Source of the DNA: Sediminicola sp. YIK13
GTDB lineage: Bacteria > Bacteroidota > Bacteroidia > Flavobacteriales > Flavobacteriaceae
DNA: 64,000 nt
Reading direction: 5' to 3'
NCBI RefSeq assembly: GCF_001430825.1
Contig: NZ_CP010535.1
Span: forward strand, 2,398,501 to 2,462,500
How positions within the stretch are numbered: position 1 is the stretch's first letter; every line of letters begins with the position of its first letter. The translations under genes were made by a program, and so were the position numbers. The notes under the pieces are model-generated. The model was given only the letters and a program-made list of their open reading frames with translations. It was not told where the DNA came from and ran no database searches. Shown piece by piece: positions 45,291 to 52,620 of the stretch.

Positions 45291-45701
45291 TTGAAATCAA
45301 AAATCCTAACATTTATTTTAACCAAAGGACTTGTTATCGGCGGACTATTTATGCTCATAATTACTGTTATCATATTGAATAATGGAATTGTTAAAAAGAG
45401 AATAACCGAGGAGAATAATGTTGTTTCAGCTAAAGTGCTTGAAACGCCAATGGACTGTGATAATCTCGGACGGAGAGGCGGATATTATAAATTACAATAT
45501 AATGGGCAAGTATTCGTAAAAAAGGGCAATAGACTAATTTGCAAAACAATTTACGGGAAAAAGGAGGTAAACGTGCTAACGAATGCGCAGATGGACAAAC
45601 TAATTTTTCTAAATGAATATGAAGAATCGAATGACTTCTTGTACGGGATTTTATTGGGACTTTTTGGGCTAGTTATTACCTATAAGGGATGGAAAAAATA
45701 A
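45291..45701 (+). CDS. Cassette 16: two-helix membrane protein
   Basis: A 136-residue protein from a TTG at 45291. Hydrophobic helices flank a soluble loop: one near residues 8-30 (FILTKGLVIGGLFMLIITVI) and one at 115-132 (FLYGILLGLFGLVITYKGW). The loop has two cysteines and a YKLQYNGQVF strand, like DUF3592-type proteins, although not firmly assigned. Confidence 0.65.
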   Translation: MKSKILTFILTKGLVIGGLFMLIITVIILNNGIVKKRITEENNVVSAKVLETPMDCDNLGRRGGYYKLQYNGQVFVKKGNRLICKTIYGKKEVNVLTNAQMDKLIFLNEYEESNDFLYGILLGLFGLVITYKGWKK

Positions 45702-45707
45702 AAACGA

Positions 45708-45907
45708 TTTGCCAACAAAACCTATACGTAATGCGGACGTTATAGCTAAACCGAAAGGTCTGTGTATATTTATAAAGTCGCTAAATCTTATGGATTTAGC
45801 TTTAGAATAAAAAAATAAATCAAAACAATAAGCTTTAGCTTCGTGCTCAGACGGAAACGAAAAGTTTCCTTGCCTCCGCACTACGCATAGCTAAACCGTT
45901 GTCATTA
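45708..45907 (+). repeat. attC16 (family C variant, core 187 bp)
   Basis: Left box TTTGCCAAC complements cassette 16's start (GTTGGCAAA); right GTTGTCATTA starts cassette 17. Inner arms are CCTATACGTAATGCGG and CCGCACTACGCATAGC; the C of TATACG pairs with the G of ACGCATAG, a compensatory change relative to attC2. Confidence 0.88.
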
Positions 45908-45920
45908 ATTTTAAAGGAAT

Positions 45921-46391
45921 ATGAAATTCAAATATTTGCTGCTATATACCACAATGGCAGCAATCTTCCTGTTAGCCTCTTGTAAAGAGAAAAAAAATGA
46001 TGAGAAATCGAATGATCAAGTTGAATTAAAACGCGAATTCTCTAACAAGAATATGGTACCTCTTATTGAAAATTGTGAATCAGACCCTACTCTATCATGT
46101 TTACAAAATACAATAAGTGACATAATACTTGAAGAAGCTAAAAAAAGAAAAGTGTCTTTGATAAATGATACCCTTCAGGTTGAAATTCTAGTTAAATATG
46201 ATGGTTCAACATCAATATTAAAAAATAAAACGAGTAATCCATTACTTGAGAAAATCAGTTATGACGCCCTTAGTTCGCTTCCCGAAATAGAGCCCGCATA
46301 CACCGATTTTCAAAATAGTTATGTGAATATGTCCTTTTCTTGGTTTATTATAATTCAAAACGATGTATTGACAAATAGGATAAAAGAATAA
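45921..46391 (+). CDS. Cassette 17: hypothetical lipoprotein
   Basis: A 156-residue protein with a lipoprotein signal (lipobox LASC, cysteine near residue 21). The mature domain carries CESDPTLSCLQN and a C-terminal DFQNSYVNMSFSWFIIIQN, which may resemble the TonB C-terminal-like fold. That is uncertain. The start is 23 bases after the cassette junction. Confidence 0.7.
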   Translation: MKFKYLLLYTTMAAIFLLASCKEKKNDEKSNDQVELKREFSNKNMVPLIENCESDPTLSCLQNTISDIILEEAKKRKVSLINDTLQVEILVKYDGSTSILKNKTSNPLLEKISYDALSSLPEIEPAYTDFQNSYVNMSFSWFIIIQNDVLTNRIKE

Positions 46392-46396
46392 AAAAC

Positions 46397-46599
46397 TAAT
46401 GACAACAATACCTATAAGTAATGCGGGGTTTGGTGTTTAATCTAAAGTAAGCGTATATTTACTATGTCCGCAAAATCTTTTGGATTTTGCTCTGGCAACA
46501 AAAATATAAACCAAAACAAAAAGCTTTTGCTACGTGCGAAGACGGAAACGAAAAGGTTTCCTTGCCTCCGCACTACTCATAGCTGAAGCGTTGGCACCA
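46397..46599 (+). repeat. attC17 (family C, core 189 bp)
   Basis: Left box TAATGACAAC complements cassette 17's start (GTTGTCATTA); right GTTGGCACCA starts cassette 18. Confidence 0.9.
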
Positions 46600-46718
46600 A
46601 TTAAAAAAACAACAAATCTAACAGATTGACAAGAGTGCCGTAAAAATGTCGCAAACAAACCGATATCAAAACCATTGATTCATATGCAGTTTTGTAAAAA
46701 CAAAAAACAGAATTAATT

Positions 46719-47282
46719 ATGAACGAAATCGGAAATAAAATTCGAGAAATAAGAAAGAAAAAAGGACTTTCTCAAGAGGAATTAGCAGAATCCGCAAAAA
46801 TCAATTTAAGAACAATACAGCGAATCGAAAACAACGAAAGTGAGCCTCGAGGAAAAACACTTAATTTAATATGTGAAGTACTCGATATAAATGCCGAAGA
46901 TATTTTAGATTACGGAAAACAAACTGACAAAAGTTATTTGATCATTTTTCATCTTTCTGTTATATCTTTTTTAGCGATTCCTGTCGGAAATATAATTCTT
47001 CCTTTGATTTTGTGGATGAATAAAAAAGATCGAGTAATTGGACTTAAAAAAGTAGGAGCTAACCTATTGAATTTTCAAATCATTTGGTCAATTATAGCGT
47101 TTCTATCTATTACCGGATTTGCTTTATTAAAAATATTGAACTTTAAATATTATCCAATTCTATTTTACCTATTCATTGGACTTTACGCTATGAATGTAAT
47201 ATTACCGATAATTTTTGCTATTAAAACTAATAAAGGAAAAACAGAAAATTTATATCCTAACATAATAAAACTGATAAAATAA
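46719..47282 (+). CDS. Cassette 18: XRE-type HTH membrane protein
   Basis: A 187-residue protein with an N-terminal XRE helix-turn-helix (residues 5-58: LSQEELAESAKINLRTIQRIE) and a C-terminal membrane part of three or four helices (from about 72). It has the same layout as the chromosomal gene at 5504, showing that the cassette and its host carry versions of one family. Its leader is about 125 bases, the longest among the cassettes, with no further gene in it. Confidence 0.78.
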   Translation: MNEIGNKIREIRKKKGLSQEELAESAKINLRTIQRIENNESEPRGKTLNLICEVLDINAEDILDYGKQTDKSYLIIFHLSVISFLAIPVGNIILPLILWMNKKDRVIGLKKVGANLLNFQIIWSIIAFLSITGFALLKILNFKYYPILFYLFIGLYAMNVILPIIFAIKTNKGKTENLYPNIIKLIK

Positions 47283-47283
47283 C

Positions 47284-47486
47284 TGGTGCCAACAATACCT
47301 ATAAGTAATGCGGGGTTTGGTGTTTAATTCAATGGTTTGCGTATATTTACTATGTCCGCAAAATCTTTTGGATTTTGCTCTGGCGAAAAAATATAAATCA
47401 AAACAAAAAGCTTTTGCTACGTGCGAAGACGGAAACAAAAAGGTTTCCTTGCCTCCGCACTACTCATAGCTGAAGCGTTGGCAGTC
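47284..47486 (+). repeat. attC18 (family C, core 189 bp)
   Basis: Left box TGGTGCCAAC complements cassette 18's start (GTTGGCACCA); right GTTGGCAGTC starts cassette 19. Confidence 0.9.
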
Positions 47487-47489
47487 ATA

Positions 47490-49073
47490 ATGAAAAAACT
47501 AACAATCATAACAATTTTTTTTGCCTTGCTGGGATGTTCACCAAAAATAAATGAACATTTTGAGCAAAATAGATATATCCAAAATTTCAATATTCATGTA
47601 ATAAATGACTCATTACAACTGTATTTTAAAACACCAGCAGACATAACTTATATAACGGACAGAAAAAAATTAAAGAAAGTTATTCGTAATGCAAAATTTA
47701 ATCTAGTAGATAGTGTTTTAGTTTATGGGAAAACTGATGATCCAGCGTATGAATATTTTGTTACTATTTCTAAAAAAAATACCCATAATTACCCAAAAGA
47801 ACTTGTTGTTTTAGATACATTAATCAATAATCAAACGATACGGTTTATAGGAAATTCATTATCTCATAACTCAAAAGTAGCCTTAGAATTTGATTTGAAA
47901 AGTATGTTTAAAAGTATAGAATTAGACTCTTCATATCGAAAACAAATCAATACGGTATATGACGTTGTACAAAAATATTACACTTCCAATAAATTTTATG
48001 CTGCACTAAATGAGATTAGCCAGTTTCCAACCTATGACCAACAAGAGGAATGGTCGAAACTGCAAATGGAACTAACTTTTTCCTCATTTCTCGGAAAAAA
48101 CGAATTCTATGAAGATTACATAAGAAAACTTGAATCGAAACATAAACCGAACGATACAATATCCGAAATAATAAGAGCAAAATCCGTATATAATTCAAAT
48201 GTCATAGCAACGATTATTAAAGAAGCAAAAAATCATAAAATTTTAATGATAAATGAAAACCATTTCTTTCCTAACCACAGAATATTGGTATCCAATTTGT
48301 TGCCAAAACTAAAAGAAATAGGATATAATTATTTAGCATTAGAAGCACTAAACACAAATCAAGACAGTCTATTAAATCTACCAAATACCTATCCCACACT
48401 TGAAACAGGTTTTTACACAAGTGAACAAAACTTTGCCAACCTAATTAGAAAAGCGAAAGAACTTGGATTTGAATTTATAGCATATGAAAGCTCAGAGGAC
48501 CATAAAAATAGGGAAATTGGTCAAGCGGAAAATTTATATAACAAAACCTTTAAAGTTAACCCTAACTCCAAAGTTGTGGTCCTAGCGGGTATTGACCATA
48601 TACTTGAAAAACCGGAAAGTAGTGGGAAAGAATGGATGGCGACCTTTTTCAAGAATAAATATAATATTGACCCACTTACAATAAGTCAAACTCACTTGAA
48701 TCCATATAGAAATCAAATTAATTCAGATTATGGAATAATTAAAAGCAACTTTTTCGAAAATGAAAGATTATCGTCTGTAGATTATTTGGTTCTAAATAAC
48801 AATCCGAACAATCAAATAGAAAACCACACAAAATATCCATATAGAAACAATACAAAAAATGATGTACAAGTAGCGTTGTTTTATGGCAATGAAATCGAAT
48901 ACCAATATGACTATCTTAATAAGGTTCCATATTTTACAACCATATTGAAATCAGGAAAGAAAACTGAACTACCTATAGATGAGAAACAAGAAATATATTT
49001 ATACACATTTGACAAGAACGGAACAAGCATGGAAAAACAAATAATTACGCCTGCCAACAATGCCTATAATTAA
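47490..49073 (+). CDS. Cassette 19: lipoprotein with ChaN/EreA-like domain
   Basis: From the ATG at 47490 the 527-residue protein has a lipoprotein signal (lipobox LLGCS). The middle (about 255-385) resembles the ChaN/EreA superfamily: KILMINENHFFPNHRILVSN (ENH motif), NYLALEAL, FIAYESSEDHKNRE and VVVLAGIDHIL. The N-terminal 230 residues are unassigned. A chromosomal ChaN-type gene is at 11496. Its stop codon lies within attC19. Confidence 0.78.
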   Translation: MKKLTIITIFFALLGCSPKINEHFEQNRYIQNFNIHVINDSLQLYFKTPADITYITDRKKLKKVIRNAKFNLVDSVLVYGKTDDPAYEYFVTISKKNTHNYPKELVVLDTLINNQTIRFIGNSLSHNSKVALEFDLKSMFKSIELDSSYRKQINTVYDVVQKYYTSNKFYAALNEISQFPTYDQQEEWSKLQMELTFSSFLGKNEFYEDYIRKLESKHKPNDTISEIIRAKSVYNSNVIATIIKEAKNHKILMINENHFFPNHRILVSNLLPKLKEIGYNYLALEALNTNQDSLLNLPNTYPTLETGFYTSEQNFANLIRKAKELGFEFIAYESSEDHKNREIGQAENLYNKTFKVNPNSKVVVLAGIDHILEKPESSGKEWMATFFKNKYNIDPLTISQTHLNPYRNQINSDYGIIKSNFFENERLSSVDYLVLNNNPNNQIENHTKYPYRNNTKNDVQVALFYGNEIEYQYDYLNKVPYFTTILKSGKKTELPIDEKQEIYLYTFDKNGTSMEKQIITPANNAYN

Positions 49074-49250
49074 TGCGGCCTTGTTTCAAATATGCAAGGT
49101 CTATTTATATTTATGATGTCGCTAAATCTTTTGGATTTAGCTTTGGATAAAACAATAAACAAATCAAAACCAAAGGCTTTAGCTTAGCGCTTAGCTGGAA
49201 ATCCGTTTGATTTCCGCCCCGCACTAATCATAGCCTAGGCGTTGCCACAC
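49051..49250 (+). repeat. attC19 (family D, core 188 bp)
   Basis: Left box CTGCCAAC complements cassette 19's start (GTTGGCAG); right GTTGCCACAC starts cassette 20. Cassette 19's coding frame ends inside it at 49073. Confidence 0.88.
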
Positions 49251-49257
49251 ATTTAAA

Positions 49258-49860
49258 ATGAAAAACCTCAAAGAGCCATTAATATTATTTGGAATTGCAT
49301 ATATTATTTATGGAATCGTAATGAATATTAGAATGTTCACAGAACAAATGTGGCCAACTTTCTTGTTCTTCATTTCGATAGTTATTGGAATAATTCTTTT
49401 GCTATTAAACCGACCGACCAAAAAATTAAAACATTACAAAATTTGGCAAATAGTTATCGGCTTGATTCCCGTAACATTTTTCTTCATTTATATGCAAATT
49501 GTTAATGCTAATAACGAATTCGACATAAAAACCGAAAACTCCATCGAAAGTAAAACGTCATATTTTAGACAAGGAATTTGGATTAACGAAAAGGATTCTC
49601 TTGTTGGAATTGAAATAAAAGGCGGAAATTGGATAATGTTTTATAAAGGACAAGAAATAGACCCAACGGATATTTATGAATTTACTATAACTAACGAATT
49701 ACCTAAATATACTAATACGAAATTAAAGGCTGGAAAGTTCTTAATATTAACAAACAAATCAGACACTCTGAATTATGAAATACTTGGATACAATAAAGAA
49801 TTTTTAAATCTAAAGTATTTTCCGAAAGGCAATATTTTGACATACAGAAAAGAAAAATAA
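49258..49860 (+). CDS. Cassette 20: membrane protein of unknown family
   Basis: A 200-residue protein with three N-terminal membrane helices (about 8-24, 33-49, 61-80) and a C-terminal soluble domain with beta pattern (KGGNWIMFYKGQEIDPTD, LKAGKFLILTNKSD). No family recognised. It starts 17 bases after the cassette junction. Confidence 0.7.
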   Translation: MKNLKEPLILFGIAYIIYGIVMNIRMFTEQMWPTFLFFISIVIGIILLLLNRPTKKLKHYKIWQIVIGLIPVTFFFIYMQIVNANNEFDIKTENSIESKTSYFRQGIWINEKDSLVGIEIKGGNWIMFYKGQEIDPTDIYEFTITNELPKYTNTKLKAGKFLILTNKSDTLNYEILGYNKEFLNLKYFPKGNILTYRKEK

Positions 49861-49864
49861 AAAC

Positions 49865-50002
49865 GTGTGGCAACACTGTGCATAAGCCATGGCTTGTCCT
49901 CGTACACTTGGAAAATCCTGCGGATTTTCCTCTGGCAAGTATCGGTCTGGAATGTTCCGTAACGAACCCATGCCACAGCTCATACACCAAGCGTTACCTA
50001 CT
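49865..50002 (+). repeat. attC20 (family F, core 124 bp)
   Basis: Left box GTGTGGCAAC complements cassette 20's start (GTTGCCACAC); right GTTACCTACT starts cassette 21. It shares the loop GATTTTCCTCTGGCAAGTAT with attC14, with few differences. Confidence 0.85.
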
Positions 50003-50005
50003 ATA

Positions 50006-50578
50006 TTGAAAAAAGCGTTAGTCATATTAATTATTTTCGTCTGCTCTTGTAAAAGTGCACAAGAGAATATTGCATTTGACCAAAAATTGGACTTGTGTTA
50101 CAGAGCGAAAGCGGAACAAAGGAATAGATTCATGGCTGTCCCAGCGGACAGTCTTTTCATTTATGGAAATTTTTTGTCGGGAATTGAAAACGGACTTTTG
50201 CTCAGTCGGACTTTAAACAAAATTGATAAGAAATCGTATAAAGAACTGTTTTCTAAAATTAAAACTGAAGATGCCAAAAAAACTATCGTCCAGGACTTAA
50301 AAATTGGAAGCGAACAGGAGAAAAGGACCATTGATACAATCTATCTGGACTTGGGATGTTTTTCTGCTTTAGTACAACTGGAAAAACTGGTGGACGAAAA
50401 CGACTTTCGATATAAGATGAATAAAATTGGGGAGAAATTACTTATGGACACCTATAATTACGAATTGATTGACCAACTTATAGATGTGATTCCGGATAAG
50501 GAATTTCAAAAAATTGAGTATCGTAGAATGTTGCTTCGACTAATTTATAATCATTTAACAACGGAGAAAATACAGTAG
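50006..50578 (+). CDS. Cassette 21: hypothetical lipoprotein
   Basis: From a TTG at 50006 (MKKALVILIIFVCSCKSAQ) the protein has a lipoprotein signal with lipobox VCSC and a 170-residue helical mature part (LDLCYRAKAEQRNRF, KRTIDTIYLDLGCFSALV). No family recognised. The longer open frame upstream lies in attC20. It is the last cassette before the array ends. Confidence 0.72.
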   Translation: MKKALVILIIFVCSCKSAQENIAFDQKLDLCYRAKAEQRNRFMAVPADSLFIYGNFLSGIENGLLLSRTLNKIDKKSYKELFSKIKTEDAKKTIVQDLKIGSEQEKRTIDTIYLDLGCFSALVQLEKLVDENDFRYKMNKIGEKLLMDTYNYELIDQLIDVIPDKEFQKIEYRRMLLRLIYNHLTTEKIQ

Positions 50579-50710
50579 GTAACAATACCTATAATCCATT
50601 GCTGCATTTTAACTAAAAATGAAAAACACTAACTTTAAAACGGCCCGATTCCAGACGTACAATTTCCGTTGGAAATTATCCGCAACGGAATCATAGCCGA
50701 ACCATTATAA
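50574..50710 (+). repeat. attC21: terminal site with degenerate right end
   Basis: The left box AGTAGGTAAC complements cassette 21's start (GTTACCTACT), and the inner arms ACCTATAATCCATTGC and CGCAACGGAATCATAGC follow the family pattern. At the right end, where all others have GTT, the sequence is CATTATAA. The array ends here. Confidence 0.82.
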
Positions 50711-50901
50711 AACAAGTTTTTTATACGATAATTTAGGAAGTAACCTGTTCTATCAAGTTACTATCCTTTGTAGCAGGCTCTTTTGGGCTTGCTTTCTTTT
50801 TTTTGCTGTTTAGGGTAGTAAGAGTTCGTTTCTTTTTTCCAAGGTTACTTTGAATCAAACAATTCCCTAAATCTTACCATAACTTGCCTGCGCATGGATC
50901 C

Positions 50902-50953
50902 TGTGGAATTTTTGTAGCGTTCCGGAAGATAAGTGTCAAGCAAAAATTCCATA
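50902..50953. other. Inverted repeat, possible oriT or regulatory hairpin
   Basis: TGTGGAATTTTTG and CAAAAATTCCATA form 13-bp arms (one mismatch) with a 26-base loop, between the cassette array and the mobilization genes. It may be an oriT stem or a regulatory structure; no nic consensus is recognised. Confidence 0.35.
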
Positions 50954-50962
50954 GGGCGCACA

Positions 50963-51436
50963 CTACTTTTGATTTGGAACGCTATCTTTTTCCTTTACCC
51001 ATTTTTGGTAGGATTTGTAGTGTTGTGGATATTGGTCAAAATATTCTCTCATGTCTGAGATTACTTCTTGCTCACCTTTATTGAATACACGTTCCCGAAC
51101 ATCATCTATTTGTGAAACTTTAAACGTAAGATAACCTATAATGACCAAAGAAACGAACCAAATCCAATAGTGAATCCACAACTGTATCTTTGGAACCAAT
51201 CTTGCTTTTGAAATCTGACTCCTTATTTCCTCAACAGATTGCTGAAGCTTGGAAATTTTGACTTTCTCGTAGTTTAGATGTTCTCTAAGCAATCTTTCAA
51301 ATTCGGTGGTATCGGGCATTACTTTGATATTGTCCGTATTTTGGGTCAACCGTTCCAGTCTACCGATGGATTGGTTAAAACCGTCCAACTCGTCGTTTAG
51401 AAGTTCCATTACCTCGTCCAATTTTTTATATCCCAT
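50963..51436 (-). CDS. Coiled-coil membrane protein of the mobilization module
   Basis: A 157-residue protein with a long coiled coil (about 5-90), one membrane helix (ILWIHYWIWFVSLVIIGYLTF-like, 105-130) and a C-terminal hydrophilic tail. It is the last gene after the relaxase (12-bp gap) on the same strand. Its position suggests a mobilization accessory role. It is not a recognised family to me. Confidence 0.65.
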   Translation of the reverse strand: MGYKKLDEVMELLNDELDGFNQSIGRLERLTQNTDNIKVMPDTTEFERLLREHLNYEKVKISKLQQSVEEIRSQISKARLVPKIQLWIHYWIWFVSLVIIGYLTFKVSQIDDVRERVFNKGEQEVISDMREYFDQYPQHYKSYQKWVKEKDSVPNQK

Positions 51437-51448
51437 AGCTTACTGTTT

Positions 51449-52318
51449 TTAATAACCTATTCCGGTTTCGATGGCCCTTTTGATCGTTTTTTTGATGATG
51501 TTCTTGGCGATGCTTGTGGCCAAATTGGTGCTCATTTCCACAGTTTTCCCTAGTAGCTGGACCGATTTGCCGACCTCTTTTGGTTTTGCAATCCCTTTGT
51601 TCTTGGAAAGTTGTGCCATGATCCTTCCTCCGGACATGGAGCGGTCTACCTCACTGGCCTTGAAGTTATGGCCTTCATATTGGAACCTGAATCCCTGTAA
51701 CCTGTTCGCTTTATTAATGGTCGGGATGACTTGCACTTTTCTTTCTTTCATGATCTGGATATAACTGTCCAATGTTTTTGGCCTTTCGCTTTCCATTACT
51801 CTTTGATGGATGTCCTTTATTTCTAGCCGGACCTTTATGGTATCCAGTTCCTTTTCCCGTTGTACTTCCTTGACCGTGGTCAGTCCCATTTCCTTGGCAA
51901 CATTTTCGGCTGCAAGCTGGCTTCGTTTCCCGATAAAACTATCGTTGTAGGCCTTTCCATCGAAACCGATCCGGTTCACGTATAAATGGACATGGGTATG
52001 TGCCTTGTCCCTATGGACAAAGGCGATGGCCTGCCGTTCCTTCAGCTGCATTTGCTTGACGAACCTTTGTGTCAGTTCCCCTAATTGTTCCTTGGAAAGG
52101 TTTCTGCCGTCTTCCTGTGTCGGACTGAGTATAAAGCTAAGGGTATTCTTTTGGCAGCGGATATTCTCTTCTTGTATCAACCTGAACTCCTCGGTGATCT
52201 CTTGGGGACTGTTGCCAGCCAAATGTTGGCTGAATACGATTTCCGCATCCTTCTCCTGGTTCCAACCGTAATCGATACTTGTACCCGTATGCGCTATGGA
52301 CGTTCCCTTGCCTATCAT
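51449..52318 (-). CDS. Relaxase (MobA/VirD2-like) of the mobilizable element
   Basis: A 289-residue relaxase. The metal-binding motif III is HTHVHLYVNR (near residue 108), with a conserved SFILSPTQED upstream. A tyrosine in GTSIDYGWN near residue 18 is a candidate nicking residue. Such proteins nick oriT to start transfer. It overlaps MobC by one base (TAATG), in agreement with coupled translation. The protein ends without the usual C-terminal helicase. Confidence 0.9.
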   Translation of the reverse strand: MIGKGTSIAHTGTSIDYGWNQEKDAEIVFSQHLAGNSPQEITEEFRLIQEENIRCQKNTLSFILSPTQEDGRNLSKEQLGELTQRFVKQMQLKERQAIAFVHRDKAHTHVHLYVNRIGFDGKAYNDSFIGKRSQLAAENVAKEMGLTTVKEVQREKELDTIKVRLEIKDIHQRVMESERPKTLDSYIQIMKERKVQVIPTINKANRLQGFRFQYEGHNFKASEVDRSMSGGRIMAQLSKNKGIAKPKEVGKSVQLLGKTVEMSTNLATSIAKNIIKKTIKRAIETGIGY

Positions 52319-52620
52319 TACTTTGTTCTTTTGAAATTATAAAGGTGTGTCCGTATTTCCTCCGCCAATTGCTCAACCTCGCTGGCCAGTCTTGGATTGT
52401 GCTTCTTGAACATATTGCCGATCCGGGTAAAGTTGCTCTTGTACTTCACCAGCATTTTATAATGGGCCAATTGTTCCTCGGTCAACCGCTCGATGACGGT
52501 ATTGCCGAAAGCGGAGCTGCGGCAATATTCGGAGAGGGAAAGTCCTGCCCGTTCCGCCCTTTTCCGGAGCAGTTTTTTCTCGTAGATGGAGCAACGGAAT
52601 TTGATGTACGTACGTTTCAT
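52318..52620 (-). CDS. MobC-like relaxosome protein
   Basis: A 100-residue basic protein with the MobC pattern (YIKFRCSIYEKKLLRKRAERAGLS, then LSEYCRSSAFGN) that helps the relaxase at oriT. It overlaps the primase gene by 4 bp (ATGA) and the relaxase gene by 1 bp, so all three are translated together. Confidence 0.87.
   Translation of the reverse strand: MKRTYIKFRCSIYEKKLLRKRAERAGLSLSEYCRSSAFGNTVIERLTEEQLAHYKMLVKYKSNFTRIGNMFKKHNPRLASEVEQLAEEIRTHLYNFKRTK

Larger units (their letters stand above)
32978..50704 (+). other. Array of 21 integron-like gene cassettes
   Basis: Twenty-one units, each with one gene (or two, or none) on the + strand and an attC-like site at its end. In all of them the first 8-10 bases after each junction GTT are complementary to the last bases before the unit's own attC. 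Cassette limits, cut after the G of GTT, begin at 32978, 33620, 34462, 35007, 35683, 36713, 37416, 38133, 38753, 39176, 40329, 42068, 42489, 43637, 44907, 45266, 45899, 46591, 47478, 49242 and 49994. Confidence 0.93.

Noticed and set aside
33487..45294. Plus-strand frames through family A sites (33487-33864, 45049-45294) with a shared AIIHCLAYLLQ start
   Set aside because: The common part is the site itself, not a gene; the downstream cassette gene is in another frame.
34198..47438. Minus-strand frames starting MFPSSHVAKAF or MRRQGNFSFPSEHEA at 34198-34422, 45669-45881 and 47250-47438, seemingly a conserved small protein family
   Set aside because: They are conserved only because they lie on the complementary strand of family C sites; they vary with the site and have no other support.
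33481..50710. CRISPR array
   Set aside because: The repeats are 120-200 bp, structured and separated by whole genes with complementary ends; there are no 30-bp repeats or cas genes.
33481..50710. Array of MITEs or insertion-sequence remnants
   Set aside because: No target-site duplications or transposase genes are seen, every copy has the same orientation, and cassette ends pair with each other rather than with the repeat family.
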